The notes below the pieces were generated by a model that was not told the DNA's origin, ran no database searches, and worked only from the letters and a program-made list of their open reading frames with translations. 64,000 bases of DNA, taken from Beroe forskalii. Lineage: Eukaryota > Ctenophora > Nuda > Beroida > Beroidae. The stretch spans positions 1,178,001-1,242,000 of the forward strand of contig WFMF01000006.1 of assembly GCA_011033025.1 (NCBI GenBank), in the 5' to 3' direction. This document shows positions 9,801 to 29,493 of the stretch, in pieces (position 1 is the stretch's first letter; each line of letters starts with the position of its first letter). The translations under genes were made by a program, and so were the position numbers.

Positions 9801-11466
9801 TTTTCCCACTTTTCATCTTTTCTCAGACCTTCTCTCTATTTTCAGCCGTTCCCGATCAAGGAAGGTAACCGAGTACTCGTGCACGAGGGTAGCTTATACA
9901 AACTCGACAAAAAGAAGAAACACAAGGTACCTGCACTAGGAATCTCACTCTGTTCACAAATTTTGCAATGTTTGGGTCTGTACGGAACCCCTCGTGGATT
10001 TCCTTTGCGCCATTTTTATTTTGAAGGTTTAACTTCTACTCAAAGGAAGTGGGGCAGCACCTCAAGTTTGCAAAGGAGCCCATGTTACCATGGTAACTCA
10101 ATGTTACAATGGTAACCCCCTAATAGTCCATGTTACCATGGTAACCCCACTCTTTCTCAGGTGTACGCCATGTTGTTTACAGACCTGCTCCTGCTAACTA
10201 AGGAAGTGGGTCAGCACCTCAAGGTGGTGCAGGAGCCCATGTTACCATGGTATCCCAGTGTTACTATGGTAACCCGCTGGTAACCTCTATTACCATGGTA
10301 ACCCCACTCTTTCTCAGGTGTATGCCATGTTGTTTACAGACCTGCTACTCCTTACAAAAGAAGTGGGACAGCACCTCAACTCTCAAGGTGGTGCAGGAGC
10401 CCAAGTTACCATGGTAATCCAATGTTACCATGGTAACCTCCTAGTAACCCCTATTACCATGGTAACCCCACTCTTTCTCAGGTGTACGCCATGTTGTTTA
10501 CAGACCTGCTACTCCTGACAAAGGAAGTGGGACAGCATCTGAAGGTGGTACAGGAGCCCATGTTACCATGGTAACCCAGTGTTACCATGGTAACCCCACC
10601 GGTATCCCCTATTACCATGGTAACCCCACTCTTTCTCAGGTGTACGCCATGTTGTTTACAGACCTGCTTCTCCTGACAAAAGAAGTGGGACAGCACCTCA
10701 AGGTGGTACAGGAGCCCATGTTACCATGGTGACCCCCTGGTAACCCCTATTACCATGGTAACCCCGCACTTTCTCAGGTGTACGCCATGTTGTTTACAGA
10801 CCTGCTCCTGCTAACTAAGGAAGTGGGTCAGCACCTCAAGGTGGTGCAGGAGCCCATGTTCCTGTCTCAGATAATGATCCAGGACTTCAACTGTGACGAT
10901 GGCACGGAGTTCCACATCACTGTGGTCGCTACTCTGGTTAGGACTGACTTATTTCAAAATAAATTACTATTTCTGTGCTTCTTTACTGGTATTTTTGTTC
11001 ATAGGTGGAGAGCAAAGAGTCGAAAACTAGAACAATAGGACAGGAAGAAAAGGCTGGGCCAATTTTATCTATGGATTTATAATTGCTTCACTTCCTAAAC
11101 TTTCAAATATTCTTCTGCCTGCTGATGGTGACAAGGTGATACACGGTGACACGTACGTGCTCCGAGCCAAAACAACAGACAGTAAAGATGTCTGGAAAAT
11201 GGTAAGTGTCATTTCCTCCCTCATCGACTAGGGAATTACGGATTATGTATTTTATGATAAACCCATTTTTGGTGCGACAGAGTTCCAGATTCACTTTCTT
11301 TTTTTTCAATTTTTGATTCCATATTGGTTTAGATTCCCGGTCACCCATGATTATGGGCGACCTTGAATACCACTGTTTGGACACGGTTTTCCTAGCATCC
11401 CCATTCCAGGTGATAGGAGAACGGGCGAGTGGAGTGGACAGGATCAGGAAACAAAAAGAACTCAAT
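2218..11466 (+). CDS. Rho guanine-nucleotide exchange factor, C2-PDZ-DH-PH (multi-exon, 5' end missing)
   Basis: Exons inferred from domain matches and GT-AG junctions: 2218-2301, 2910-2962, 3156-3221, 3516-3573, 3782-3866 (C2); 5005-5192, 5462-5527 (PDZ); 5936-6060 (linker); 6986 or 7008 to 7121, about 7478-7674, 7928-8086, 9193-9286, 9556-9651 (DH); 9846-9926, 10778-10936, 11136-11201, 11410-11466 (PH). Splice phases agree from 2218 to 6060 and from 7674 to 9651. Three junctions (7121/7478, 9651/9846, 10936/11136) are unresolved. DH-PH proteins load GTP onto Rho-family GTPases at membranes, and the C2 and PDZ parts would position the protein on lipid or protein partners. That role comes from the families; nothing here shows the target GTPase. 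No initiator ATG was found. The last exon either splices at 11467 (GTGAGT) or reads on to a stop at 11541. Introns hold arrays made from its own exons and several small transposons. Confidence 0.85.
5005..5527 (+). other. Exons encoding the PDZ domain
   Basis: Two exons (5005-5192 and 5462-5527) form a PDZ domain. The carboxylate-binding loop reads GLGFAV, and the core has TSVENGGPAAAGGLLKGD followed by ILVVNGKE. The second exon supplies the helix and last strand (FVSKLLRQCGDSVEM). The PVIVTSVENGGPA pattern is close to the PDZ domains of PDZ-RhoGEF/LARG and of RGS3. The exon ends in phase 0 with donor GTACGT. A linker exon (5936-6060) follows with a proline/asparagine-rich, non-domain sequence. 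Confidence 0.88.
5545..5935. repeat. AT-rich decayed tandem repeat in a RhoGEF intron
   Basis: Loose repeats of TAATTAACGCC / CCTAATTAA fill the intron between the PDZ exon and the linker exon up to the acceptor at 5935. Units vary in length and spacing. No coding potential is seen. Confidence 0.7.
6241..6985. repeat. Intron region with G-run blocks at both ends
   Basis: Two blocks (about 6241-6380 and 6845-6985) are crowded with runs of five to eight G on the plus strand and share the word ATTCAGGGGGG and relatives. Between them is ordinary AT-rich sequence that includes GGGGCTGCGCCCCAGACCCC (about 6449-6468), a motif that recurs in variant form at 47.9-48.3 kb. The blocks could form G-quadruplexes in the transcript, because they lie on the sense strand of the RhoGEF. 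The second block ends at the acceptor of the first DH exon. Confidence 0.55.
7675..7760. repeat. Long polypyrimidine (T/C) tract in a DH intron
   Basis: About 85 bases of almost pure T with scattered C begin just after the donor GTACGA. The tract is on the transcript strand. It may help define the downstream acceptor at 7927, or it may be only a simple repeat. Confidence 0.7.
8101..8758. promoter_or_regulatory. Cluster of X-box-like palindromes, first array
   Basis: Perfect GTTACCATGGTAAC palindromes start at 8101, 8130, 8416 and 8745, with one- or two-mismatch versions between them. The sequence fits the RFX transcription factor X-box (GTNRCC, two bases, GGYAAC half-sites in inverted order). 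Whether any RFX protein binds here is inference. Confidence 0.45.
8101..8760 (+). repeat. Decayed tandem copies of a DH exon with X-box palindromes
   Basis: The 3' half of exon 7928-8086 plus the start of its intron is copied downstream about four times: near 8150-8245, 8302-8388, 8455-8495 and 8588-8660. Shared words include GGCGGAGTTCATGAGCTTCC, GACCTCTGTAACAT and the exon-intron junction GTAGGTGGTTCAG. All copies have indels or substitutions and cannot extend the frame. Copies of GTTACCATGGTAAC or near variants separate them (perfect ones at 8101, 8130, 8416 and 8745). These are pseudo-exon fragments inside the intron. Confidence 0.8.
9296..9404. mobile_element. Small palindromic element (MITE-like) in a DH intron
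   Basis: The element starts GATCGACCGAGGA and ends TCCTTGGTCGATC, with the internal words CCGAGGCCGAGTCC repeated. Both ends are followed or preceded by ATT, which could be a short target duplication. It lies just inside the intron after the donor at 9287. Confidence 0.65.
9722..9780. mobile_element. Half copy of the GAACTGCAGTTC hairpin family
   Basis: GACAGTTCGAACTGCAGTTT followed by GCGCG, GTGCGCGGCG and GCAAACTTAAGC matches the left arm and the centre of the hairpin family seen complete at 15,542-15,698. The right arm is missing. It sits in the intron between the last DH exon and the first PH exon. Confidence 0.75.
10038..10777 (+). repeat. Tandem array of PH-exon fragments with X-box palindromes
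   Basis: The acceptor and first half of PH exon 10778-10936 (CTTTCTCAG, then codons for VYAMLFTDLLLL) are repeated upstream at about 10161, 10321, 10483 and 10641, period about 140-160 bp. A fifth, more decayed copy lies at 10038-10090. In each copy the exon breaks off after CAGGAGCCCATG and runs into TTACCATGGTAAC-type repeats, and only the last copy at 10778 is complete. The copies keep a good splice acceptor, and ATG followed by GTAACC could act as a weak donor, so inclusion of pseudo-exons of about 89 nt is possible. Such a length would shift the frame. Confidence 0.88.
10084..10770. promoter_or_regulatory. Cluster of X-box-like palindromes, second array
   Basis: Perfect GTTACCATGGTAAC copies start at 10084, 10132, 10424, 10562 and 10581. 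Several one-base variants (ATTACCATGGTAAC, GTTACTATGGTAAC, GTTACCATGGTATC) occur in the same array. They alternate with the PH-exon fragments and were evidently amplified along with them. Confidence 0.45.
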
Positions 11467-11925
11467 GTGAGTCGTTATACACAGTTATACACAACGCTTT
11501 GTATTAAAGTATATCTAAAATTTGATAATGCAGAATACTAAAAGTTTTATCTTAAAATTTTACTTCGTTTCTGGCTATAATAACTTACGAAATTACATGA
11601 TAAGTACCTAATTGCTAATAATGGTATGTAAAATAATCAAGATAATTTAGATAAAGTCAAGGATACAGAAATATAAAATTCGCATCAATTAGAAATCCTC
11701 GCTCGATATATAATTTAAACACTGCATAATCACACTTTAAGATGGTGGGTGATTACTTGATTGCTAGATACTTGAAGCTAAGGTTTCGCAACCCATCTAC
11801 TAATAATAATCTCCCTTCTAATATCGGTATTAGGTACTGTAATATGATAATCACATGATTTTATAACAGCTGCAGTACCCCTGACCTCTCTCTCCTCTAA
11901 AACCTTTATCTCACTTTTGCCTCAG

Positions 11926-12025
11926 ATCAAGGAACCTGTAGTACTCTTTATCTGTAGGGTCCCCCTGCCGATCATATTGATATACCTGCCTGCAAATGAC
12001 TCAGAGGTGGCTTGAGGGTAACGAT
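11926..12025 (-). pseudogene. Decayed copy of the AHCY C-terminal exon
   Basis: Read on the plus strand this looks like an open exon after a good acceptor, but it aligns along its length with the AHCY last-exon repeat unit (shared words CCTGTAGTACTC, TGTAGGGTCCCCC, ATTGAT, GAGGTGGCT). On the minus strand it has lost the reading frame through several indels. It is an outlying, older member of the array at 12.2-13.7 kb. Confidence 0.65.
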
Positions 12026-12235
12026 AAATAAGTCCAGTCTAACAACTACATGCACTGAATCATCTACACCATCTACTTTTGATATCATAAAGTTTCATGA
12101 GTATTAGGGCCGGGTGTATTCTCATTTACCAGTTTATACTTAGGTCGGGGTTGGTTACATTCCTCTGACTCTCCTCATCTCTCTAACAGTCTCTTCTGGC
12201 AGTGGGACACCTCCTCTCGACCTCTCAATATCCTC

Positions 12236-13655
12236 TCAGTCTCCTCCCTCACATTGATGTACTCCCGCCTGCTCCTGGCTGAGGTGGCTGAGCCGGATCC
12301 CCAGCTTGTCCAGGTGGCACCGCCACCTCTCTCCAGTCTCCTCCCTCAGTACCTGGTGGCACTCGGGTTTGTAGGTCCCCCCACCCTCACATTGATGTAC
12401 TCCGCCTGCTCCTGACTGAGGTGGCTGAGCCGGATCCCCAGCTTGTCCAGGTGGCACCCGCCACCTCTCTCAGTCTCCTCCCTCAGTACCTGTAGTACTC
12501 GGGTTTTGTAGGTCCCCCACCCTCACATTGATGTACTCCGCCTGCTCCTGGCTGAGGTGGCTGAGCCGGATCCCCAGCTTGTCCAGGTGGCACCGCGCCA
12601 CCTCTCTCAGTCTCCTCCCTCAGTACCTGTAGTACTCGGGTTTGTAGGGTCCCCCACCCTCACATTGATGTACTCCGCCTGCTCCTGACTGAGGTGGCTG
12701 AGCCGGATCCCCAGCTTGTCCAGGTGGCACCGCGCCACCTCTCTCAGTCTCCTCCCTCAGTACCTGTAGTACTCGGGTTTGTAGGGTCCCCCCCCAACCT
12801 CACATTGATGTACTCCGCCTGCTCCTGACTGAGGTGGCTGAGCCGGATCCCCAGCTTGTCCAGGTGGCACCGCGCCACCTCTCTCAGTCTCCTCCCTCAG
12901 TACCTGTAGTACTCGGGTTTGTAGGGTCCCCCCACCCTCACATTGATGTACTCCGCCTGCTCCTGACTGAGGTGGCTGAGCCGGATCCCCAGCTTGTCCA
13001 GGTGGCACCGCGCCACCTCTCTCAGTCTCCTCCCTCAGTACCTGTAGTACTCGGGTTTGTAGGGTCCCCCACCCTCACATTGATGTACTCCGCCTGCTCC
13101 TGACTGAGGTGGCTGAGCCGGATCCCCAGCTTGTCCAGGTGGCACCGCGCCACCTCTCTCAGTCTCCTCCCTCAGTACCTGTAGTACTCGGGTTTGTAGG
13201 GTCCCCCACCCTCACATTGATGTACTCCGCCTGCTCCTGACTGAGGTGGCTGAGCCGGATCCCCAGCTTGTCCAGGTGGCACCGCCACCTCTCTCAGTCT
13301 CCTCCCTCAGTACCTGTAGTACTCTAGGGTCCCCCACCCTCACATTGATGTACTCCGCCTGCTCCTGACTGAGGTGGCTGAGCCGGATCCCCAGTTTGTC
13401 CAGGTGGCCCCCCCCTCACTCTGATGTAGTCTAGGGTCCCCCACCTCCATTGATGTACCGCCCTGAGGTGGCTGAGCCGGATCCCCAGCTTGTCCAGGTG
13501 GCACCGCGCCACCTCTCTCAGTCTCCTCAGTACCTGTAGTACTCGGGTTTGTAGGGTCCCCCACCCTCACATTGATGTACTCCGCCTGCTCCTGGCTGAG
13601 GTGGCTGAGCCGGATCCCCAGCTTGTCCAGGTGGCACCACCTTCAGCGCCCCCAA
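12236..13655 (-). repeat. Tandem array of the AHCY C-terminal exon, about ten copies
   Basis: A unit of about 135-140 bp is repeated head to tail. The words CACATTGATGTACTCC (plus strand) occur near 12250, 12388, 12524, 12660, 12800, 12940, 13077, 13216, 13342 and 13570, with one more degenerate unit near 13440. Read on the minus strand, each full unit encodes the end of [20 protein letters not shown], then QAEYINVRV, then [11 protein letters not shown] and TGA. Every unit carries its own stop codon, so at most one copy can supply a protein end; the others are untranslated or unspliced DNA. Units differ by small indels, especially in the G-run before PYKPEYYRY and in a GGGAG/GGAG stretch. Confidence 0.93.
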
Positions 13656-13675
13656 AAGAGGAACCATACACATAC

Positions 13676-23001
<9,326 letters not shown>

Positions 23002-23502
23002 TTCCTGCTATGTTTGTTCGCTTAAAATCTTAACACAATATCAAAGATGTTAAGTTTCCAGGTTTTTAGACTCTAAAATCTGTTATATTTGTTCCCCGGG
23101 TAACTTATTTTCACAACTTTTTACATTTCGGTACGACGCTTATTAACGCTTTGACCATCTCTAAGCAACATTGGACGCCAATATCATTCTGTTCTCACAA
23201 TGACACACCTCTCCGATTGTAACAATCACTCAAATTGCCAATCAAATAGAGCGCCAGCGCTTTTCTGCGGAATGAACCGAGAATAATGAACAGAGTATAA
23301 TCGCTCTGCTCTGCGATCAAAGTGCTCTTCAATAGGGCCCCCATACCCTCTCCTATATGGAGCCCCTCGCACTCCTGTATTTCATTTAACCTATACTTTA
23401 TATATAACGCAACATTCACTGAATCTGAAGTTTCTATGGTGGACGCGGACGCACGGTTACCCCTATCGTATATATATATTTATATATTTTATGCTGAATG
23501 TA

Positions 23503-23533
<31 letters not shown>

Positions 23534-23702
23534 TCATGATTATACCTTTTGGGGTAGCATTTCATTTGTCATTATACCAAACCGGTTTCAACATCAAACA
23601 CCCACACACGCGCACACGCTCTCCCAATCTTTGTTTTGCTACATCATTTTCTACCGTGCGGAGCTCCCCCATCTCCTGGTGGAGGGTGGGGGAGTTTGGC
23701 TA

Positions 23703-23790
23703 GGGGAGCGGAAGCCCCGCCCCCAAAAGTTTTTCAATCATTTCATTGTCCCGATCTCGATGGGCGCCTGCCATAGGTTGTGTCATTGGT
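23703..23790 (-). promoter_or_regulatory. Possible AHCY promoter elements (GC box, CCAAT)
   Basis: A GGGGGCGGGGC box (minus strand, about 23,715-23,725) and an AACCAATG CCAAT box (about 23,784-23,791) lie 0.7-0.8 kb upstream of the AHCY start codon and face it. No TATA box is convincing. A 5' untranslated exon would be needed to connect them, and none was identified. Confidence 0.2.
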
Positions 23791-24716
23791 TCCCCGCGTA
23801 CTTTTGTTAGAAGTTCGGGGTTCCCGTCGATTTTTCTAAATTGTAAATTTTCTTCCTGATTTATTCAAAGATGTTGTTGAACTACCCATCCCTAAATCAT
23901 GAAGTATCGGCAGTATCGAAGAAGCCCAACCTGTCGTCCACAATCGAACTCGTCAATGAGGATAGTCTAGTGAAACGATTAAACCTGAGTATACAAAAGT
24001 TATGAGCAGCTTCCAAATATAAAACGACGATAATAAAACTATTTTGTCACGCTTCACATTCCTCGTGAAATAATTAGCCAAGAATATGCCGTATTCAATT
24101 TGACGGGCTATCAAATACGCTGAAAGGGGCATCCTAACGTAATCTCAAAGAGGCGTAGATAATGATTTCGAAAATAGGGAAGGGGCTATTTAAACACCAC
24201 TGGGGTGTGGCGTGAATCTTGATGCTCCTTTTCAAATATATGAAGTGCATCATTATTCCGCACATTCTCTCTCAAAAAACAATATTCGATTAAGTGCAGA
24301 AGAAAACAGCATTGCACCACTCGCAAGCAAGCGTAGAAAAGTAAAATTAGTACGCTCATAACTTGTCAGATGCTGATTTTTATTGGCCTCTAATTATTCC
24401 GTATTACCCTAACAATCTGGAAATTATCTAATGATTACGAGATTCCGCCAATAAAGGGAAAATGTGTCTTGAAGTCTGCGTTTAACCAAGTTAAACGACA
24501 TAAAAATGGCGCTTATTTCCTACAACCTGGTTTATCCTTTCACGACCTTTAGTCCCGGATTGCTTTGGCCTTGGCTCCTTGACTGCAGAAACCAACGACT
24601 TTCCGTGCTATAAGGAAAACTCCTCTTTATTTCCTGATGGAAAGTAAAACCCTTCTAATTTGTGGAAAACTCCCCTATTTTTACAGGGGTTTGTTGAGGC
24701 ATTACCAATCATGGTG

Positions 24717-24865
24717 TCTGGGTCAATTCGAACTGCAGTTCGGCGTATTTTGTGTGCGCGGCGTAAGTTGGCGCGGCGTATAGACATATAAATAAAATGT
24801 CTGTAAGCCGCGCGCACTTAAGCCACACACGCAAAATACGCGCACACTGCAGTTTTAACTGTCAC
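24717..24865. mobile_element. Hairpin MITE, GAACTGCAGTTC family, full length
   Basis: The ends are GGGTCAATTCGAACTGCAGT and CTGCAGTTTTAACTGTCAC. The arms carry GTGTGCGCGGCGTAAG and GCGCACTTAAGCC around a central ATAAATAAAATGTCTGTA. It is about 149 bp. Confidence 0.8.
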
Positions 24866-25689
24866 AATTACACCGCCTTAAAGGCTATAATTAATTACGA
24901 GAAAATTTGAAGCCTTTTTAATTTTCGGCAATTTCTTCTTGAAATTTCAATTTCATGAGGAAATATCTCAAGATAACGATCATTTTCTTAAAATTCCGAC
25001 TTGCATTTAATAAATAATAATACATTCGAGCGCCCTGTGTGTTGTCAAAAAGTCAACTCTGCGTAATGTTATTAAATCCTGCTCACAAAAAATAGTCAAA
25101 ATATTCGTCATCATCAACTTTCCACTTGCAGCTATGATGATGATATCATCATTCATTCCATAAATTAGACACGCATTGAACCCCCTGCCTCGATGGCAAT
25201 ATCGCTAATTAGTTGACATTGTTATTTATACGGGTCACGTCCGCAGTCTATTTTCACATCATTTGACAGTCCAATGATTCGCTCGGTGATTGCGTTTTGA
25301 GCCCGTCTGCAATGATAAGTAACCATGATGATTCAATTCAAAGTCGCACGATCAATTATACGATTTCCTCAAATACTCAAATAATTTTGAATTATTTTCC
25401 GAAATTTAAAACTATCAGAATTGATGAAAAATAAAACACTGTGTTATCTTTCCCGTAAATTAGAAATTTAGTCTTATTTTTGATTTTAATTTTTCTAGTT
25501 TTTTGATTTTTGATATTTAATAATCTAAGTTTTTAATTATTCAAATTTAAAGTTTTTTTCATCAATTCTTATATTTGTAGATTTTGGGAAAAATTGTTTT
25601 TGGTAAAGTTGTTTTTAACGTCAACACACGGAATTATATTGTGCAATGCCATTATTTCCACCTCCTGAGATTCATTTCGTGCAGTTTAT

Positions 25690-25790
25690 TTTATACCCTT
25701 ATAAGGAATAATTACTCTCGTGCGCGGTGCCCAAATAAGGAATAATTACTCTCTGAACCTGTGCGCGGTGCCCAAATAAGGAATAACTGA
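25690..25790. repeat. Tandem repeat with AATAAGGAATAATTACTCTC
   Basis: Two and a half copies of a roughly 40-45 bp unit contain AAGGAATAATTACTCTC and GTGCGCGGTGCCCAAAT. Confidence 0.8.
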
Positions 25791-26378
25791 TATTCCTGCA
25801 CAAGTCTCCATCATTAAATAATGAAGCTGGGTAAGCTTCGACTCATTGCCATGTATTTCTCTTTGTTAGCTGCACGGTTAGAAAATATGACTGCTTCCAT
25901 GTCCCCAGTTTGCCATTTAAAAACACGTGGCACACTCAACCGCCTAATTTAATCTACAAAGAACTGTACCTACATAGTGTCATAGTTTCAGTGATTACTA
26001 TTGAAATTTAAACGCATCATAGAATATCCTGCATTTTCTCACTGCAGGTCATCTATGAAACTCTTCAGACTTACCATACATTCATACTAAGACACTGTCA
26101 ATGAAACCCCTGATAATGCCTTTAGGCCGTTGTTCCCGGTCCATTCTTGGACGCGTTTTTCAAAACCGCTTCCTGCATTTTCAGCAAAATGGCGTTTTTC
26201 AGAAACGCTTCCATTTGAAAAGCGGTGTTTTCAAAATCGCCGTTTTTTTTTGAAAAACGCTTCCCATAGCTACCGTTATTCTAAAGACGCTACCGTTATT
26301 CAACAGGATATTCAGCTGGGATTCTACGCCGGAAGTGTTACATATTATTACTCACTGTAAGCGGCCGGTGAAATACAC

Positions 26379-26469
26379 ACGCGAGAAAAATAGGCCGTTG
26401 TGATGACGTCATTATCATAGCATAATGTGTTAAGTTGACGACGTTTAAGCGCCTGTTTCTCGTGCGCGG
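26379..26469. mobile_element. CRE-cored palindromic MITE
   Basis: It begins GCGAGAAAAATAGGC, contains GATGACGTCATTATCATAGC and GTTGACGACG, and ends GCGCCTGTTTCTCGTGCGCG. The same layout (terminal GCGAGAAATAGGCGG, internal TGACGTCATTATCATAGC) is seen in the cluster at 29.5-30.6 kb. Confidence 0.8.
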
Positions 26470-29400
26470 GTTGTCAGAAACTTGTGAAATAGGCGATGTC
26501 TCCCCCAGCTCACAGTGTCTTTCTCTCCTTATGTTGTGTGTTTTAGTAGTTTTAATGTGTTTCTAGTATTTATCTACTCGCAGAAACTATAGTTAACGTG
26601 TATTTTATCTAATCGCAGAAACTTAAGTTTTCCGTATTTTATAAACAAAAAAAGAGTTTTTGACCGGAGGTGAGTTTGAGTATTCCAAAAGCAATATAAA
26701 AAATGAGAGAGTAGTACCACGAGAAGGAAGAAACAATTCGATTCAACTACGGCTCCAAAGCGAGATTATTGCTTTATTGATAACAGAAAAACGTGCCATG
26801 GCCCACCGCGAGTTGTATGAATATAAACTCTGTATTTATAGAAAGCTTGACCTAATTGTACCTAATTGACGTGTGTCATAGCCTCAATGTTATCCTAAAT
26901 CTCATTACCCGCCCATCAGTGGCGGCCCCAGCCCCTTAGCTTTTTGTTCTCCGCTCTGCCCATTACCCCTAATCTCGTTCATTCGACAAGAGCATTAGTC
27001 ACAAATATTATCACTACTATTTGAGATTGTTCGGATAATTTGTGATTGGCAGTCATGGAATCTGTGAGGATAATGATCTGTCGGATGATTGTAGCGTGGC
27101 AAGACACTGTCATGACCTCTCAAATATTTAAAACGCAGCAGGAGAGAATGTATGATGTCATCATCAGGGTTTAGAATGGTGATTTGCTGACCTTTGTTTC
27201 CATTAACACTGCTCCGACATGAGTTTTTTAGTTAAAATTTTCCCCATTCAACCATTCCCCTTGAAATACCATCAACAACATCTTGTGGTTTAGGTCCATC
27301 TAAGCGTTTGCTCATGAAAATATGCTTTTAAGTTAAAATCCCATACCACTCTGCATGGCTCGGTATATTTTTAACGATTTGGTGACCCGACTGCTGAGCT
27401 AGTATAAATTCCTTATACCCGAAAAGTAGGTGGTTATTCCCAGCAGCGCGCAAAATGCTCATGACGCCATTTCGACCGCCTATTTGCATTCTGAGCGTTT
27501 GTATTAACCAGTGGCTTATGTGAACCAGTGACATACCCGCCAGACAGGCTCAGTGACATGTCTAGGGTTATGAGTTTCAAGACAATAATAAACATTGTCC
27601 CCTCCTGACACTTCAACATTTCTACCTCAATGCTCTGACAGTTCTGACATGACGCGGAACACGTAGAATAGGGCTGGGGGCTGACGGGCTGTCACTGATT
27701 CTCAGAAACCCCGCATTGATTAAACCCCGTGCACCAAAACAGTTTGGCAGCGCGCACAATGTAAATTATTTCATCCTGAGCGCATATTAGACAATAGAGG
27801 TGGGGAATGGCACTAATATTCGCGTTAACTCTAAGCCCTGTTAACGCTGTTAACCTCAGCTGCCTACGCTCCAAACAGACTGAGACTCGAAATATTTAGC
27901 AGCAGACGCAAGAAATTTGCTTGATCTCGTGCTTAGAATTTAAGGATTAATTTTGAACCTTCAGCACTCTTATTGAGAAAGAATGGAGTATACTCTTAGT
28001 GTGAGAGGATGGGACTTAATCAGCTCGCGTGCGACATACGATGACGAGCCACATGCGCACGTGTAACAATAACCACTTCAAATATTAAGTCAAATTCCTT
28101 GCACCAATTATCAGGAAGTCAAATATTCCTTGGCAGCTCGCCGGGCACGTGAGTCGTTGTCTCCGCTGCTTTCAAGAAATCATGATTAGCTCTGAACTTA
28201 TATAAATCTGGGTTTGGGTTGAGAAAGACAATTTGTATGAACCAACATTTGACACACCGATAACAAAATATATACGTGAACAATGAAAATGACAATTTCC
28301 ATTCAAATGTGACGATTGAAAGGCCCTGCATGGAACAGGTAAGCCAACCCTCTACCTGAAATTGTGGATGTGCATCCTTCCATATTTAGGTAAAATACCA
28401 GTGCATTAAGGCAGCAGTCCTCTGACCGCCCCTCGGCAGCAGTCCATTTTCATAAAAATATTTCCTTGCGTTTCAAAGTAGGCAAAATATTCTTCTGCAA
28501 AACTCACCCCGAAAGTGAACATACAACTGAAATAGCCCAATAATAGCCGATAATTTTTATTACGGCCCTGCTCGTGAACCAGCCGCCAAATTAAACTGTC
28601 ATTTGATGATTTGAGTACATGGGCCATGGCCTATGTTTTTCCGCCATTTCAACCACTTCTTCTTAGGAAGTTATCTTCGCGGAATAATTTTTACAGATAA
28701 TAGGTGTTTTTAGAAAAAAAAACACTCTATATGAGGAACCATATCATGGTAAAATCATGGGTCATTTGAGAGCTGGAACTTCCATTCCCTAGAACGTTTT
28801 TCCGCAAAATAAATCCTCACACCTTACATTTTCTGGTAGGATTATTATTATTAATGTCAGTATCAAGTTACTCCAATATACGATATTACAACCATACGCT
28901 ACCTCCCACGACACAACTCTTTGTAAGATTTCATGGTGGATATATCTCGTGGATATATACTCTTACTTTTTTTTCCGTCTGTCGCTTTTCCTTAACGTTT
29001 GTTCCTTTCTACTACTACTTCCACACTACGAATCGAGTCCTGTATATATGTCTGCAGATACTGCTCCTTCATAAACAGTTCCTGCTGCTCCTTCATAAAG
29101 TTTCCTGCGCTCCTTCATAAAGTTTCCTTTCAACAAGAGACTCCTATCTATCTAGCAGAAATACAGCTGGGTTAACACATATCTCATGGCTCCACTTTAT
29201 CTCTTTTGTCTCGAGGTCAGTGTTCCAACTATATAGAATAGTTATATTCGGTCGAGTGCAGATATTCGGTGGGTTTCAAAACTTTAGTGACGTCATTATC
29301 AGGGTTTGGAATGGGAAGTTAGTGACGAATTATGAAGCGCCTATTATTTGCACGCGGCATTCATGTATGTTACTTTCATTATGTTATATTCCATCATCAC

Positions 29401-29493
29401 ATTCATTCATATACGAATTATTCAACTCAGCTCACACAGCACTTTTTACATTCATTTCGCACAACACGTGTCGCACACCAGATAGCTGTGTGT

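Larger units (their letters stand above)
9846..11466 (+). other. Exons encoding the PH domain
   Basis: Exon 9846-9926 gives the first PH strands (PFPIKEGNRVLVHEGSLYKL, then a lysine-rich loop). Exon 10778-10936 gives YAMLFTDLLLLTKEVGQHLK, QIMIQDFNCDDG and FHITVVATL. Exon 11136-11201 gives HGDTYVLRAKTTDSKDVWKM, with the invariant tryptophan of the C-terminal helix at codon 20. Exon 11410-11466 completes the helix. These are in phase 0 with each other. A further acceptor at 11004 opens a short frame (VESKESKTRTIGQEEKAG) that might be an extra exon, but it has no good GT donor before the stop. PH domains next to DH domains assist exchange and bind phosphoinositides. Confidence 0.8.
23002..29490. 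other. Gene-free region upstream of AHCY
   Basis: No coding exon is recognised. It contains a TA microsatellite (23,503-23,530), a GC box and an inverted CCAAT (23,703-23,790), a hairpin MITE (24,717-24,865), a 40-bp tandem repeat (25,690-25,790), TTTTTCAGAAACGCTTCC-like repeats (26,150-26,270), a CRE-cored MITE (26,379-26,469) and a partial copy of the TTCCTTGCGTT repeat (28,420-28,500). The AHCY promoter should lie in the first part unless a 5' untranslated exon is further away. Confidence 0.6.

Noticed and set aside
11926..12015. Plus-strand open exon after a good CTCAG acceptor, in phase with the last PH exon and ending in TGA
   Set aside because: It aligns with the antisense of the AHCY C-terminal repeat unit, so it is a decayed array member and not a demonstrated terminal exon of the RhoGEF.
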